A stretch of DNA of 64,000 nucleotides from Brachypodium distachyon. Its lineage: Eukaryota > Streptophyta > Magnoliopsida > Poales > Poaceae. Shown piece after piece: positions 23,657-36,240 of this stretch. The DNA lies in NCBI RefSeq assembly GCF_000005505.3, contig NC_016134.3, positions 17,962,624 to 18,026,623 on the forward strand. The letters run 5' to 3'. How positions within the stretch are numbered: position 1 is the stretch's first letter; the number at the start of each line of letters is the position of its first letter. Made by a program: the position numbers and the translations under genes. A model generated the notes under the pieces. It had not been told where the DNA came from and made no database searches. It saw only the letters and a program-made list of their open reading frames with translations.

Positions 23657-26480
23657 TGGATCCCTCCTTTATAAGGACGGATTTAAGTTAGTGTTTGAGT
23701 CCAATAAAGTTATTGTTTCTACATATGAACAATTTATTGGTAAAGGTTATGAGTACGGAGGCTTGTTACGCTTATCCCTTTCAGATTTTTGTAATAAGGT
23801 CGTGAACAGCGTCAATTCTATTAATATTGAGTCTAATGTTTGGCATTCACGACTTTGTCACATTAATATTTTGGTTGCATGACGCGATTAGCAAATCTGA
23901 GTTTAATCACTGTGGCTAAAGGTTCGAAGTGCCAAGCTTGTGTGCAAGCGAAGCAGCCTCGCAAGCCTCACAAGGCTGCTGAGGAGAGGAACTTAGCATC
24001 GTTAGAGCTCATACATTCTGATCTTTGTGAGATGAACGGTGTATTAACCAAAGGTGGAAAACGTTACTTTATGACTTTCATTGATGATGCGACTAGATTC
24101 TGTTATGTGTATTTATTAAAATCAAAGGATGAAGCATTGCATTATTTTAAGATCTATAAAGCTGAAGTCGAGAATCAACTTGAGAAGAAAATTAAACGTT
24201 TGCGGTCTGACTGTGGTGGAGAATATTTCTCCAGTGAGTTTAATTCATTTTGTGAGCAACATGGCATAGTCCATGAGAGGACGCCTCCCTATTCGCCCCA
24301 GTCAAAGGGGGTTGCTGAGAGGAAAAACCGCACGTTGACTGACTTGGTCAACGACATGTTAGACACTGCTGGTTTATCCAAGGCATGGTAGGGGAGGCGC
24401 TATTGACTTCGTGTCATGTCCTAAATCGTGTTCCCGCAAAAGATAAAAAAGTCACCCCATACGAGCTATGGGGAAAGAAGAGACTCACACTTTCTTACTT
24501 ACGGACTTAGGGTTGTTTGGCGACAGTCAATGTGCCAATTATCAAGAAACGTAAGCTTGGACCAAAAACCGTTGATTGTGTCTTTCTTGGCTACGCACTT
24601 CGGAGTGTTGGCTATAGATTCTTGGTTGTAAATTCTGAAATACCTGACATGAGCGTCAGTACAATTATGGAGTCCAGGGATGCTACATTCTTTGAGGACA
24701 TATTTCCCATGCGAGATATGCATAGCACATCTAGAGAGGATAATGATGTACCTGCTGAACCCGTCAGTTCAGAGGAACATCAGGATCATGGTGTACCTCC
24801 TAAAACCGCCATCCCAGTGGAAAATCTTGAACAAACACTTGATGAGATTCCTGAGGAGTATGACAATGAAGCCCCTATTAGGGGTAAGCGACAAAGGATT
24901 GCTAAATCTTTTGGTGATGGTTTCATTGTGTACCTTGTGGATGACACCCCTAAAACCATTAATGAGGTCGTTGCATCTCCAGATGCAGACTATTGGAAGG
25001 AAACTATTCGTAGTGAGATGAATTCTATCATGGCTAATGGTACTTGGGAGGTCGTTGACCATCCGTACAGGTGCAAACCTGTAGGATGCAAGTGGATATT
25101 CAAGAAAAAGCTTAGGCCTGATGGTACTATTGAGAAGTACAAGGCGCGGCTTGTGGCCAAGGGTTTTACCCAGAAAGAAGGTGAAGATTTCCTTGATACT
25201 TACTCACCTGTAGCTCGATTGACCACAATCACAGTATTACTATCACTGGCTGCCTCATATGGTCTGATCGTCCATCAAATGGACGTTAAGACAGCTTTCC
25301 TTAACGGAGAGTTGGACGAGGAAATTTACATGAACTAGCCAGATGGATTTGTAATGAAGGGTCATGAAGGCAAAATGTGTAAGTTATTAAAGTCTCTCTA
25401 TGGCCTGAAACAAGCTCCTAAGCAATGGCATGAGAAGTTTGACAAAACTTTAACATCTGTCGGCTTTGTTGTAAACGAAGCTGACAAATGTGTATACTAC
25501 CGCCATGGTGGGGGTGAGGGAGTTATACTTTGTTTGTATGTCGATGACATACTAATATTTGGGACTAACCTCAAAGTGATTGAAGAGGTTAAGACTTTCT
25601 TGTCGAAGTGCTTTTACATGAAAGACCTTGGTGTAGCTGATGTTATTCTGAACATCAAGCTTGTGAGAGGCGACAATGGTGAGATCACTTTGTTGCAATC
25701 TCACTATGTGGAGAAGATCTTGAGTCGTTTCTGCTATGCTGATTGTAAACTTTCTCCAACTCCTTATGATCCAAGCGTTCTGCTTCGAAAGAATCACAGA
25801 ATTGGAAGATACCAACTGAGATATTCTCAGATTATTGGTTTGCTCATGTATTTGGCTAGCGCAATTAGACCTGACATCTCTTTTGCTGTGAGCAAACTGA
25901 GTCGGTTCAATAAGAATCCGGGAGATGATCATTGGAGTGCACTCGAGAGGGTCGTGCGCTATCTAAAGGGCACAATGAGCTATGGTATACACTATACTGG
26001 GTACCCCAAGCTACTTGAGGGTTATAGTGATTCAAACTGGATATCTGATGTTGATGAGCTAAAGGCCACGAGTGGATATGTGTTCACACTCAGAGGGGGC
26101 GCTGTTTCATGGAAGTCTTGCAAGCAAACGATCCAGATCAACAATGGAAGCAGAACTTTCAGCATTAGATACATCCACGGTTGAAGCCGACTGGCTTCGT
26201 GAGCTCTTGATGGACTTGTCGATTGTTGAAAAACCAATATTGGCGATTCTTATGAACTGTGACAATCAAACTATGATAGTCAAAGTGAACAGTTCTAAAG
26301 ATAACATGAAGTCATCAAGACAGGTCAGGAGACATCTGAAATCTGTGAGAGCAATGAGAAATTCTGGAATAATAGCATTGGGATATATCCCAACGGCTAA
26401 AAATCTGGCAGATCCCTTTACAAAGGGTCTATCAAGGAATGTGATAGAATCTGACCCACGTGAGTTACCATGGCGGTAAA
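23500..26480 (+). pseudogene. Copia 2 pol (integrase, RT, RNase H)
   Basis: Consecutive open blocks are: GAG-pre-integrase (23619-23882, ending VWHSRLCHIN); integrase core (23879-24391) with LIHSDLCEM, DDATRFCYVYLLKSKDEA and the DDE residues around LRSDCGGEYF and SPQSKGVAERKNRTL; linker and RT (24517-25338 and 25354-26150) with [44 protein letters not shown] and YVDDILIF; and RNase H to 26479 with DCDNQ-like and KNLADPFTKGLSR motifs. Lesions are TAG at 24389 and 25336, a frame change near 23875 and another near 26150. Confidence 0.9.
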
Positions 26481-27014
26481 CCAACCTATGTGATCGGAGA
26501 TCCCGTGAATTAGGATCTGGGAAAAAAGTCATTGGATAACTGAGGAGAGTGTACATTCTTTATCCCACTCCGTTGATGATGCATTACTCTCTGTACTGTA
26601 TGGTAGGTTGTTTAACTTAATGTGTTCTAACGCTTTGCATTAATTTGCAAGGCAGATACTGTCCTACAGAGTAGTCTCTAAAGAACACACCTATATGAGC
26701 CTGACTGTTGGTCGCAGTCTATGAGATTTGGGTGGTCTCAAGTAAGCTCATGAAAAGGCTTGGAGAATGACTTATATGCTCAACACCGCGGGGTAGCATT
26801 CGGCGGCCCAGTACCAGACAATAATTTAGTGAAGCTCTAACACAGAAAACTGACAATTCAAGGTTTGTCCATTGTTCAGTTGTGCGTGAGTGAAGCTATT
26901 TGTTTAGGTGGATGTTCAACCTTAACCGGTCTCCACTGAAACGCTGGTATATCAAAAACAGAGTTTTGGATCAACGGCAATTTTATGTGCTTATGAGATA
27001 TTGTGGGGGATTAT

Positions 27015-28102
27015 TGGAATTTTGGGTTAGGCCCAAGGCCCAATCTGAAATTAATTCCTGGAAAATCTCAAAAGCCCATTTGTGCTAGTTTAGGGGGAGT
27101 TGGACCAATATATAAGGTATGTGGGTTCTCACCTCTTGAGCAAGTGAGTAAGAGAAATCCCCACGCGCGCTCCTCCTCCTCCTCCGCTCGCCTCGTCACG
27201 ACGCACGCGCGCGCCGCGTTTCGTGGATCGAGTTCGAGTTCGAGCCGTGCTTATCTTTTTGGCAGTCGGATCGATTTCGAGTTCGAGTTCGAGCCATGCT
27301 TATCTTTTTGGCAGTCGGAATCCGTTGCGGACGCGTAACAAATCCCGATAAATGCGGAGTCGCTTTTGGTTTTCTAAACCGAACCGAAGTCCGCCTGCGT
27401 GCCTATATAATAAGACGACCGTGGCCTCCGGACGGACCACGCCACAACCCTAGCCATCACGCCCACGATCCAATCTCATTGTTCGCTGCCAACTGCTACT
27501 CCATCCCGTCAACTGCGTGCAGAGATCGCCGAGAGAGCAGGCCTCCGGAACCCCGACCTTCGAGATCCTACCCGGGAGACGGTCGATAAGGTTTTTGGGG
27601 AGCGTTCTCATGCGACTACTCGCTTCTTCACGTCCCTGTTTCGTCGGCATCTTCATCACCAATGACCGACGACCTCGGAGATCCCGCGGCTCAGGCTACC
27701 GCTCTAGCTCAGCAGCAGCAGGCTGCACAACTCCAAGCACAGCAGCAGGCTACCCAATTCCAAGCCGAGGCAATTGCTGCTACACAGGCGCAAGCACAGG
27801 CGCTGGCCACCGCCCAGGAGGTAGTCAAAGCTGCTGCTGCTTCCGGCATGAACATCAACGCCGCCGGACTCGTCACCAACCTCAACAAACAAACACAAGA
27901 AAAGAGTACAGCACCGTACGTAATCTGCTCTTTCTTGTTGATTTTGATTAATAGTTCTATTATTCATGCCGTGAAATTAGATGAGTTTTATTGCTCTGCG
28001 TTGCTATTTAATTTGTCTAGTTTGCATGATATAATATGCTACATGTTTTACACCTTGTTTTTCTGGATTAAATATTCATCGAAATTACCTAATTACTCAG
28101 CA
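27015..28102 (+). repeat. Copia 2 3' LTR (complete)
   Basis: Starts TGGAATTTTGGG and ends TACTCAGCA, with TATATAA at 27404-27410. An internal near-duplicate of CGAGTTCGAGTTCGAGCC with TGCTTATCTTTTTGGCAG occurs at about 27230 and 27278. It contains the open Gln/Ala-rich ORF at 27662. The five bases after the LTR, GATAC, would be the target duplication, but the left flank has been lost. Confidence 0.85.
27662..27934 (+). CDS. LTR-resident Gln/Ala-rich ORF, candidate gag leader exon
   Basis: Inside the 3' LTR an ATG opens MTDDLGDPAAQATALAQQQQ, continuing as a Gln/Ala repeat and reaching NLNKQTQEKSTAP, where GTACGTAAT offers a splice donor (about 27932). In the 5' LTR the same ORF has lost its ATG and has two stops. 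Just inside the element, before gag, GTGTAGGCAATTTTTG gives a possible acceptor. An LTR exon spliced to gag is an inference; the open part is what is seen. Confidence 0.4.
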
Positions 28103-28204
28103 GATACGGAGATATGTCAATGTTAAAAAATGCAGAGTGCGTTGTCCTTATCCATCATCTCTCTAGCTCAAATTTCTCATGTACCACTAAATTTATTGGG
28201 ATAA

Positions 28205-29680
28205 TGTAACATCCCAATTTTTCTAATTTGGATGTTATTACCTTTTTCATGTCACATGCATATCATTTTGACCATATTTGAGTTTGGAGATGATCTTACA
28301 ATTTAATTGGGAGTTTTTATGGACCTTAAAAGTGATTATATGCATTTGTTGGAATTTATTTGAGCTGCATATGCATTAAAAATATTTATATAAATTATAT
28401 TCCATGAGGAAACTATTTTTCCTACCTTCCAAACAGGTATTTGGAATTTCAGGAATATTCTGGAATTTTTCCGATGCCGTTTGGTATTATTTGCCTTATT
28501 TGATTTTCTAGCGATTTAGAAACCCAAAAAAGCTATTTCTTTTTCTTTTTCTTCCGCAGAGTACGTTTTCTCTGCATGAAGGCGTGTTCTCGTGAAACCC
28601 GTTTTCAGTTAAGTGTACCGAAGGGGTATCTTCTAATCTCGTCCATCCATTCTCCATCCAACGGCCATCCTTCCCCTTCCCTTTTCTTTTCTTTATCCCT
28701 TTCTTTTTTTTGTCTTTTTCTCTTCTCTCCTTCTTCCTCACACCTTCTCCCTGGCTGCAGCCATGGCCAAGCCAAGCCAAGCTCCGGCCACTGCTTCTGC
28801 TCCGTCGCTCGCCACCGTAGCCGCAGCCACCCCCAGCCCTCAACGCCGCTGCCCGTGCTGTGCCACAGCCCGAGCTCGAGCTCGAGTTCGCCGGCGTCCA
28901 TGGCCGCCCCATCGCGAAATCCACTCCCCGAACGCGTTTTCTCCAAGATTTTCGCACCATCAATGATAACCACTATGTGCAGTAGTTGCTTGGTCTTATT
29001 AGTTTTCTACTTTCAAACTGTTTATTATTATATAATTACATATTTCAATTACAAATTCTATAGCATGTCTAACTCATTTAAATAAAGAACCTATTCAAAC
29101 CTGAAGTTATAAGGGCATTTAAGCTCAAGCTCAAATTTTCATAAGCGGAGAACACGTAGCTTCTATTTAGGATGTGGGCCCGATAAATCGCTGCACTAAA
29201 ATATTAGAAATCATGTTGGATTTTGTTCTGATGTGAACTGCCATCGTTTTCTTCCCAATCTAACAATGTAGCTACAAGATTGATCTACCATGGACCAAAT
29301 ACAATGTTAGAGTCTACAAAACAATACATTAAAGACATGTTCCCTATATCCTCTTCGTATGACAAAAAAAGAAGCCAACATAAATTTGTCTTCTTGATAG
29401 ATACATCAAACCATAGTGTAAAGGATTGTCTGCATCCAATTAGTTGACAAAGAAAACTTAACTTCTCGACTCCCTTTTAGTCAGCTGAACTTGGCCATTA
29501 AGAGAGGCATCAACACCTCAAAAATATATGTACATCAATTTTCAGTACCTTCTTATTCGGTTCTTATTGGAGTTATTATTTGGAGTTGTTGAACAAGTTA
29601 TTCATTGTTGCTTTCGTTCTTCGCGATAGATTATCCCGAGTGTGAGTGTGAATAGTGCCAGGGAAATTCTGATCGTTACA
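28205..29680 (+). repeat. Gypsy 5' LTR (at least this far)
   Basis: Includes a CT-rich leader and a GC-rich stretch (28760-28920) with short open frames mirrored in the 3' copy at 33400-33840. They are LTR sequence, not host genes. The end is uncertain, at 29680 or about 31151. Confidence 0.6.
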
Positions 29681-31150
29681 GCAACTCAGGCTCAGGCAAG
29701 TTGATACCTTTGATCATCTAGAATCCCATAATTTTTGCATATGCTACTTTGTTTACAAGTTGTAGGCATGCATGTGTAGGTTTATATTGTTATAAAGTAT
29801 TTATAAAATGCGTTTGCAATTTATTAGCTATGTCCTAAGTAGTATGCCTATAGGTTATTGTCGTGCCACCAATTATCCTAAGTTATTACTTGTATAATTT
29901 TACAAAGTGCTTGCTACATTATTGTACCGGGAGGGACCCAAAACTATTTTCAAAGTATTAAGTGCTCAGAATTGAGTCGTATGTGTTTGGAAAAATGTTT
30001 TCGAAACAAAACCTCAAAATGTTTTGAACTAAGCAGAGTGGTATGTTTGAGACCATTATTGGTTGTCGACAAGGGCAGCATCCAATTTGGCTCTGCAGAT
30101 GCTCAGGAATTCGGTGGGGACCGCCGTCCAGAATCTAAAAGTTCAAATCTATTCCAATGGAACCCAAAAGCTTACCAGTACAACCACCTGCTATTATGGC
30201 TCTGGCTTAGTCGAGTCACTAGCAGGAAACCCTTACTTGGGTATCGTCATCCGGAGAGGGGCCAATGTGCTCATATGGGGCGGGCAGTGCCAGGATTAAG
30301 TATAGGGGGCTTCTAGTGAAATACTTCATCACAATCTTTACCTGTTGCGCACGCTTGTCGTTAAGCAACACTTTGGACTGATTGTGTCTGGTAGGTAAAG
30401 TGTACAAACCTCTCGAGAGTGTCAATCTAATCGATTAGCCATGCCCTTGGTTACGGGCGATCTTTGAGCTACTAAGTCTGGTTAAGAGGAGATCTTCTAG
30501 TTTTGTTTTCAAAAACCAAAAACTGTTTTGACTCGATGGAAGCATCCACATAATGAGTATCTACTCGATGGATCCCACAAAATGGGTCAGGGAAATCAAG
30601 GGTTGCTATGTGAGTGTCAGTTTGACCCAGAATACATAGTTAGGTCGTGGAGATTCCACAGAAAGACCATATCTACGTTTCAAAACTATTTTCTATGAAA
30701 TTCTAGATTTAGAGTTTTGCAAAGAAAAGCTATTATGAGTATTTCAAAATAAAACTTGCTGTTTTGGCAAAAGAACCATAGAAGCCACTTAGGAACTATC
30801 CAATAAGCATGTACTTGCATTTCTCCTAACCTCACAGGTATTTACTTGCGAGTACATTCAATGTACTTATCTGCACCTATCATGTGCAGAGAGTGATAAT
30901 TAAAGGAAGGAGGTACGCAGGGTCGCGAGTCTATATTCAACTTGCCTGTGGCGTGGATGGAAGCTCATTTATCTTCATTTGATATTTTTAGACTTTCGTT
31001 GTGTAATAATACTCTGGATTGTTATCTTTTATGCGTTGTAATAAAGACATGAATTGTGATATTTCATCGTGAACTGTGGGTACTAGCATTGATCCGGGGA
31101 CTAGTACTATAAACACAGTGATTCCAGGTCCTTAATGGTTTGGGTCGCCA
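29681..31150 (+). other. Non-coding gypsy LTR extension or leader
   Basis: No gag, protease or RT is recognisable. The sequence contains unrelated short frames only (for example 30063-30299). It ends GTTTGGGTCGCCACAG immediately before RNase H coding sequence, which fits an LTR 3' end better than coding DNA. The stretch has no second copy in the window to test this. Confidence 0.45.
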
Positions 31151-33011
31151 CAGATGGTAGGCCACATGAGATGAATTACCCACTCATGATTTGGAGCTAG
31201 CAGCCGTAGTTCACTCACTTAAGATATGGAGACATTACCTTATGGGTAACCACTGTGATATTTACACGAACCATAAGAGTTTGAAGTATATATTCACGCA
31301 GCATGAGCTGAATCTTAGAAAAAGAAGATGGTTGGAACTTATCAAGGATTGTGACTTGATCATTCAGTATCACCTAGGCAAAGCTAACGTAGTAGCCGAT
31401 GCCCTTAGCCGTAAGAGTCACTGCAATTTCATAACGGCAACAGTGATGCCTACAGAGTTATGTGAGCAGTTTAGGAACCTAAGTTTCGAGGTTGTGCCAA
31501 AAGGATTCCTAGCCACTTTGGAAGTAAAGCCTACTCTTTTGGACAGAATTAGGGAAGCCCAAAAGAAAGATGAGAATTTTGAAAAGATCAAGCAGAGTAT
31601 GAGAGAAGGAAAATCTTTAGAGTTCTTCGAGGATGAGCATGGGACCATTTGGTTTGAGGAGCGAATTTGTGTGCCCCAAGACCCGGAAATAAAGAAGGTG
31701 ATCCTTCAAGAAGCTCATGACTCACCATACTCCGTACACCCAGGAAACACTAAGATGTATCTCGACCTGATGGAGAAATTTTGGTGGCCAAGTATGAAGA
31801 GAGAAATTGCAGAATATATCTCATTATGTGATGTGTGTCAGAGAGTCAAGGCAGAACATCAGAAACCCGCAGGATTGTTGCAAACCCTTCCTATACCGGA
31901 GTGGAAGTGGGATAGAATTGGTATGGATTTTATCACTGGACTACCTAGAACCCGTTCAGGCTTTGATTCTATTTGGGTAGTAGTTGATCGACTCACCAAA
32001 GTCGCCCATTTCATCCCCGTCAAGACAACATATACAAGTGCCCAACTAGCCAAGTTGTACATGTCCAGGATCGTGTGTTTGCACGGAGTGCCAAAAGAAA
32101 TTGTATCGGATCGTGGAACCCAATTCACATCCAAGTTTTGGGGCCAGCTACATGAAGCCTTAGGTACTCGATTGGAGTTTAGTACCACATTTAGCCCACA
32201 AACAGATGGACAGACTGAGAGGGTGAATCAGATATTAGAAGACATGTTGAGAGCATGTGCTTTGGATTATGGATCCAGTTGGGATGACAACTTACCTTAT
32301 GCAGAGTTTTCTTATAACAATAGTTTCCAGACTAGCCTAAAAATGTCCCCGTTTGAAGCTTTGTATGGGAAGAAATGTAGGACACCACTTATGTGGGATG
32401 AAGTTGGAGAACGTCAGTTGTTTGGACCGGACTTAATCAAGGATGCCGAAGAAAAGGTTAAGTTAATTAAGGACAGATTGAAGGTAGCTCAGTCCCGACA
32501 GAAGAGTTATGCGGATTCTAAGTGTAAGGAAGTTACGTATGAACCAGGTGACCGAGCTTACCTCAGAGTTTCGCCACTTAGAGGCGTAAAGAGATTTGGA
32601 ATTAAGGGAAAACTAGCACCTCGCTATGTAGGACCCTATAAAATTGTAGAGCGCCGAGGAGAGGTAGCTTACCAGCTAGAATTACCAGAAGCTTTGTCTA
32701 GCGTGCACAATGTTTTCCATGTGTCGCAATTGAAGAAGTGTTATGAAGAGGAATCCGAGTTACCACTTAGAGACACTGTACCAATAGAAGCAATTCAGTT
32801 GAACGAGAACCTCACCTATGAGGAACACCCAGTAAAGATTCTTGAGACGACTGAACAGATTACTCGAAAGAAGACCATTCGATTTTGCAAGGTTCAGTGG
32901 AGTCACCATACAGAGGAAGAGTCCACTTGGGAACGAGAGGAGGACTTGAAGAAGAATTACCCTCACCTATTTGCTAACCAACTCGAATCTCGAGGACGAG
33001 ATTCATCTTAA
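31151..33011 (+). pseudogene. Gypsy RNase H-integrase-chromodomain-like ORF
   Basis: A long open frame (from 31191, about 600 aa) starts inside RNase H ([30 protein letters not shown]). It continues with the integrase zinc finger (HPGNTKM and CDVCQ), then the core with [17 protein letters not shown] and [11 protein letters not shown] (D, D, E residues present). The tail has [29 protein letters not shown] and a chromodomain-like end, [15 protein letters not shown]. Just upstream RPHEMNYP is one base out of frame, so RNase H is already broken at its start. RT and gag are absent. The C-terminal chromodomain-like segment points to the Tekay/Del chromovirus lineage (inference). Confidence 0.88.
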
Positions 33012-33023
33012 GGGGGGTAGGTT

Positions 33024-34446
33024 TGTAACATCCCAATTTTTCTAATTTGAATGTTATTACCTTTTTCATGTCACATGCATATCATTTTGACCATATTTGA
33101 GTTTGTAGATGATCTTACAATTTAATTGGGAGTTTATTTGGACCTTAAAAGTGATTATATGCATTTGTTGGAATTAATTTGAGCTGCATATGCATTAAAA
33201 ATATTTTTCTAAATTATATTCCATGAGGAAATTATTTTTCCTAGCTTCCAAACAGGTATTTGGAATTTCAGGAATTTTCGGGAATTTTTCCGATGCCATT
33301 TGGTATTTTATTTGCCTTATTTGATTTTCTGGCGATTTAGAAACCCAGAAAAGCTATTTCTTTTTCTTTTTCTTTTTCTTCCGCGGAGTACGTTTTCTCT
33401 GCATGAAGGCGTATTCCCGTGAAACCCGTTTCCACTTAAGTGTACCGAAAGGGTATTATCTAATCTCGTCCATCCATTCCCCATCCAACGGCCATCCTTC
33501 CCCTTCCTTTTTCTTTTCTTTTTCCCTTTCTTTTTTTTCTTTTTCTCTTCTCTCCTTCCTCACGCCTTCTCCCTGGCTGCAGCCATGGCCAAGCCAAGCC
33601 AAGCTCCGGCCGCTGCTTCTGCTCGTCGGGCCCCCCGTCGCCAAGCTCCGCCCCGGCTCCACCGCTCGCCACCGCAGCCGCAGCCACCCCCAGCCCGCGA
33701 CGCCCCTGCCCGCGCCGCGCCACAGCCCTAGCTCGAGCTCGAGTTCACCGGCGTCCATGGCCGCCCCATCGCGAAATCCACTCTCCGAACGCGTTTTCTC
33801 CGAGATTTTCACACCATCAATGATAACCACTATGTGCAGTAGTTGCTTGGTCTTATTAGTTTTCTACTTTCAAACTGTTTATTATTATATAATTACATAT
33901 TTCAATTACAAATTTTATACCATGTCTAACTCATTTAAATAAAGAAACTATTCAAACCTGAAGTTATAAGGGCATTTAAGCTCAAGCTCAAATTTTCATA
34001 AGCGGAGAACACGCATCTTCAGCTCAAATTTTCATAAGCGGAGAAAACGCAGTTCTATTTAGGATGTGGGCCAGATAAATCGCTGCACCAAAATATCACA
34101 AATCATGTTGGATTTTGTTCTGATGTGAACTGCCATCGTTTACTTCCCAATCTAACAATGTAGTTACAAGATTGATCTACCATGAACCAAATACAATGTT
34201 AGAGTCTACAAAACAATACATTAAAGACATGTTCCCTATATCCTCTTCGTATGACAAAAAAAGAAACCAATATAAATTTGTCTTCTTGATAGATACATCA
34301 AACCATAGTGTAAAGGATTGTCTGCATCCAATTAGTTGACAAAGAAAACTTAACTTCTCGACTCCCTTTTACTCAGCTGAACTTGGCCATTAAGATAGGC
34401 ATCAACACCTCAAAAATATTTGTACATCAATTTTCAGTACCTTCTA
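33024..34446 (+). repeat. Gypsy 3' LTR (truncated)
   Basis: Collinear with 28205-29554, then broken at about 34443, where unrelated DNA follows. It carries a local duplication of AGCTCAAATTTTCATAAGCGGAG near 33985-34045 that is absent from the 5' copy. Confidence 0.85.
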
Positions 34447-34485
34447 ATCCACCTTGTGTTCAAGTTTTCTTTGGTGTATCGAGGA

Positions 34486-34756
34486 TATACCTGGGCAAAC
34501 CTCGGGCCAGGCCGGGTTCGGGCCGGGCTTCGTAAAAGCCCGACGGTCAAACCTGAAGCCCGAGCCCGGCCCGGCCCGGCCCGAAACACCTAAAATAGGC
34601 CATTTAAGCATTAAAATAATTATTTTCGAGATAAATAAATGATTGTCTATACCTATTTTTTCTAAAATACCCGTTTTTAGTCATTTTAGGGCTTTCGGGC
34701 CGGGCTTGGGACTGAAAAGTGAGGCCCGAGCCCGGCCGGGCCACCCATGCCCAGGT
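34486..34756. mobile_element. GC-rich palindromic MITE
   Basis: An inverted pair TATACCTGGGCA and TGCCCAGGTATA bounds about 270 bp. Inside each end lie strings of GGCCGGGC/GCCCGGCC, with an AT-rich middle. No coding sequence and no certain target duplication. The superfamily is not assignable by eye. Confidence 0.55.
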
Positions 34757-36240
34757 ATAATTGAGTATTGCTATGCACGTATGTACGTGCTGATAATCAA
34801 ACTACACTTTGAATACCAATAAATGATAAATTATTCTATGCTTAAATTAACTGTCTGAACTATGCACAATTTTGCGGTCGTGGTTAACTTTCCAACCCTG
34901 AAAATAAATAGTAGTTTGCCAATATTATATTATAATTTGTGTGAGTTTGATTGATCGTGTCTAGCTTTATTGTTTGCGCTGTCAACAATTTGGTCTAGAT
35001 GGTTAGTATACGAGCTATCTGAACTTTTCAGATATAAACCACGGCTTTGTGAGGAAAAACATATTGAAATGTTGAATGCATCCCCCTCGAAAAAAACATG
35101 CTGAATGCAAGGAACCTTTTGACCATGCTAATAATTTGAAGCACGAAATTGTTTCACTCGACATCAAGTGAATCATATTAAAAATAATCAAAGAGTATGA
35201 TCCTGCTCCTACCAAGCTGTAATTTACCAATTAACTGTTGATATCGTTCTTTGTCCAGTCAGCATCAACTTCTGCTCCCTTTTTCTAATCACCAGAGAAA
35301 TTAGGTTTAGATGATTTTTCATTTAAGTGGTGCCGATGTATAGGTCGCAGATGGATGGGTGAGGATGGACAAGTATTGCCTTAAGCAACAGTGTCTAATA
35401 TGACCGATTGAGGGAGATTAAGGATTTTTCATTTTTTCTACAAATGTCGATTGAACATGTTAACTAGAAATGTTTAGAATTAACGCGAATAGTTTTGATG
35501 GATGTTTTCCCATTGACCCCGTACTGCTATCTGAATGTATTAAGTTATGGGCAATGTGTGTTCATGTAAGTTATCAGCATTCTATGACTTCCTCTGTAAC
35601 AATAAATGTACATATTGGATTAATTCAATTATTTTGTAATGTTGACATAGATAACGCTGCCTGATGAGTCCAAGGAAGTGCTCTATATACCTTAGCTTAG
35701 TCGTATATGTCATACCTATGATGTAATATATATATATATCCCTTCCAGTGGACAAAGTTCTTTCAATTTGTGATTTTCATGGTGGTGTGGCGGCAGCTGC
35801 AGAGAGGGATTCAGGTTAGAGACAGTGGATGTATCTTAATAAAATAAAATGTGACAATGTGTGTGACTTTGATATCAGTGAGAGGGCAAAGGAAATTGGA
35901 GAAAATAATAAAACGAGAGGAAGCTAACTACATGGTGAATTCAAGATAGGGAATACAGTAGATCGCAATGTGTTCCTAAATATATATAAATATATATATA
36001 TATGAAAAAAATTCATGTGTTAATTAGTAGCATTTACACCTAACTTTCCTTTTGCATCCTATAAATTAAATATATTTTTTGTCCTTAGTTCAACTTCTTT
36101 TAAAGTTTGTAGAAAAAACTACCGACATCTAAGTCTCCAAATTTGTTTTGGTAAATCCATTATATATCTTCGTAGTATATTTATTGGCGTCGTATCTGGT
36201 GAATCTAGCCAGGTCGTGTATCCCTGCATCCCTGCGATCT
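34757..36240. other. AT-rich intergenic DNA
   Basis: No gene is recognised. It holds (AT)n microsatellites near 35720 and 35985-36003 and the short A-tailed insertion at 35081-35097. The short open frames have no family features. Confidence 0.5.
35069..35109 (+). repeat. 17-bp A-tailed micro-insertion
   Basis: ATGTTGAATGCA (35069-35080) and ATGCTGAATGCA (35098-35109) flank TCCCCCTCG plus an A run and a final C. The CTCG-A(n) end resembles the LINE tail seen elsewhere in the window. One mismatch separates the 12-bp repeats. Confidence 0.45.

Larger units (their letters stand above)
21660..28102 (+). mobile_element. Copia retrotransposon 2
   Basis: Plus-strand Ty1/copia element. The 3' LTR is 27015-28102 (1088 bp, TGGAATTTTGGG to TACTCAGCA). 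The 5' LTR survives from about 21660 to 22512, matching the 3' LTR from about 27255 onward, so its first 240 bp or so are lost. Both LTRs carry TATATAA (21814 and 27404). A polypurine-like tract GTGGGGGATTAT precedes the 3' LTR. Internal gag-pol order is gag, protease, integrase, RT, RNase H. The usual Met-tRNA primer site is not seen after 22512. A few stops and frameshifts suggest a moderately recent but inactive copy. Confidence 0.9.
28205..34446 (+). mobile_element. Gypsy (chromovirus-type) retrotransposon, internally deleted
   Basis: Plus-strand Ty3/gypsy element. The LTR start TGTAACATCCCAATTTTTC occurs at 28205 and 33024. The two copies stay collinear for about 1.35 kb, to about 29554 and 34443, where the 3' copy is cut. 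The 5' LTR may run on to about 29680 (GATCGTTACA) or to about 31151 (GGGTCGCCACA). If the latter, the LTR joins directly to RNase H through a deletion that removed the primer site, gag, protease and RT. A polypurine tract AAGGGGGGTAGG precedes the 3' LTR. Only RNase H-integrase remains. Confidence 0.85.

Noticed and set aside
28508..28973. Open frames on both strands around 28.5-29.0 kb, repeated at 33.4-33.9 kb
   Set aside because: They lie in the two gypsy LTRs; they are repeat sequence, not a host gene pair.
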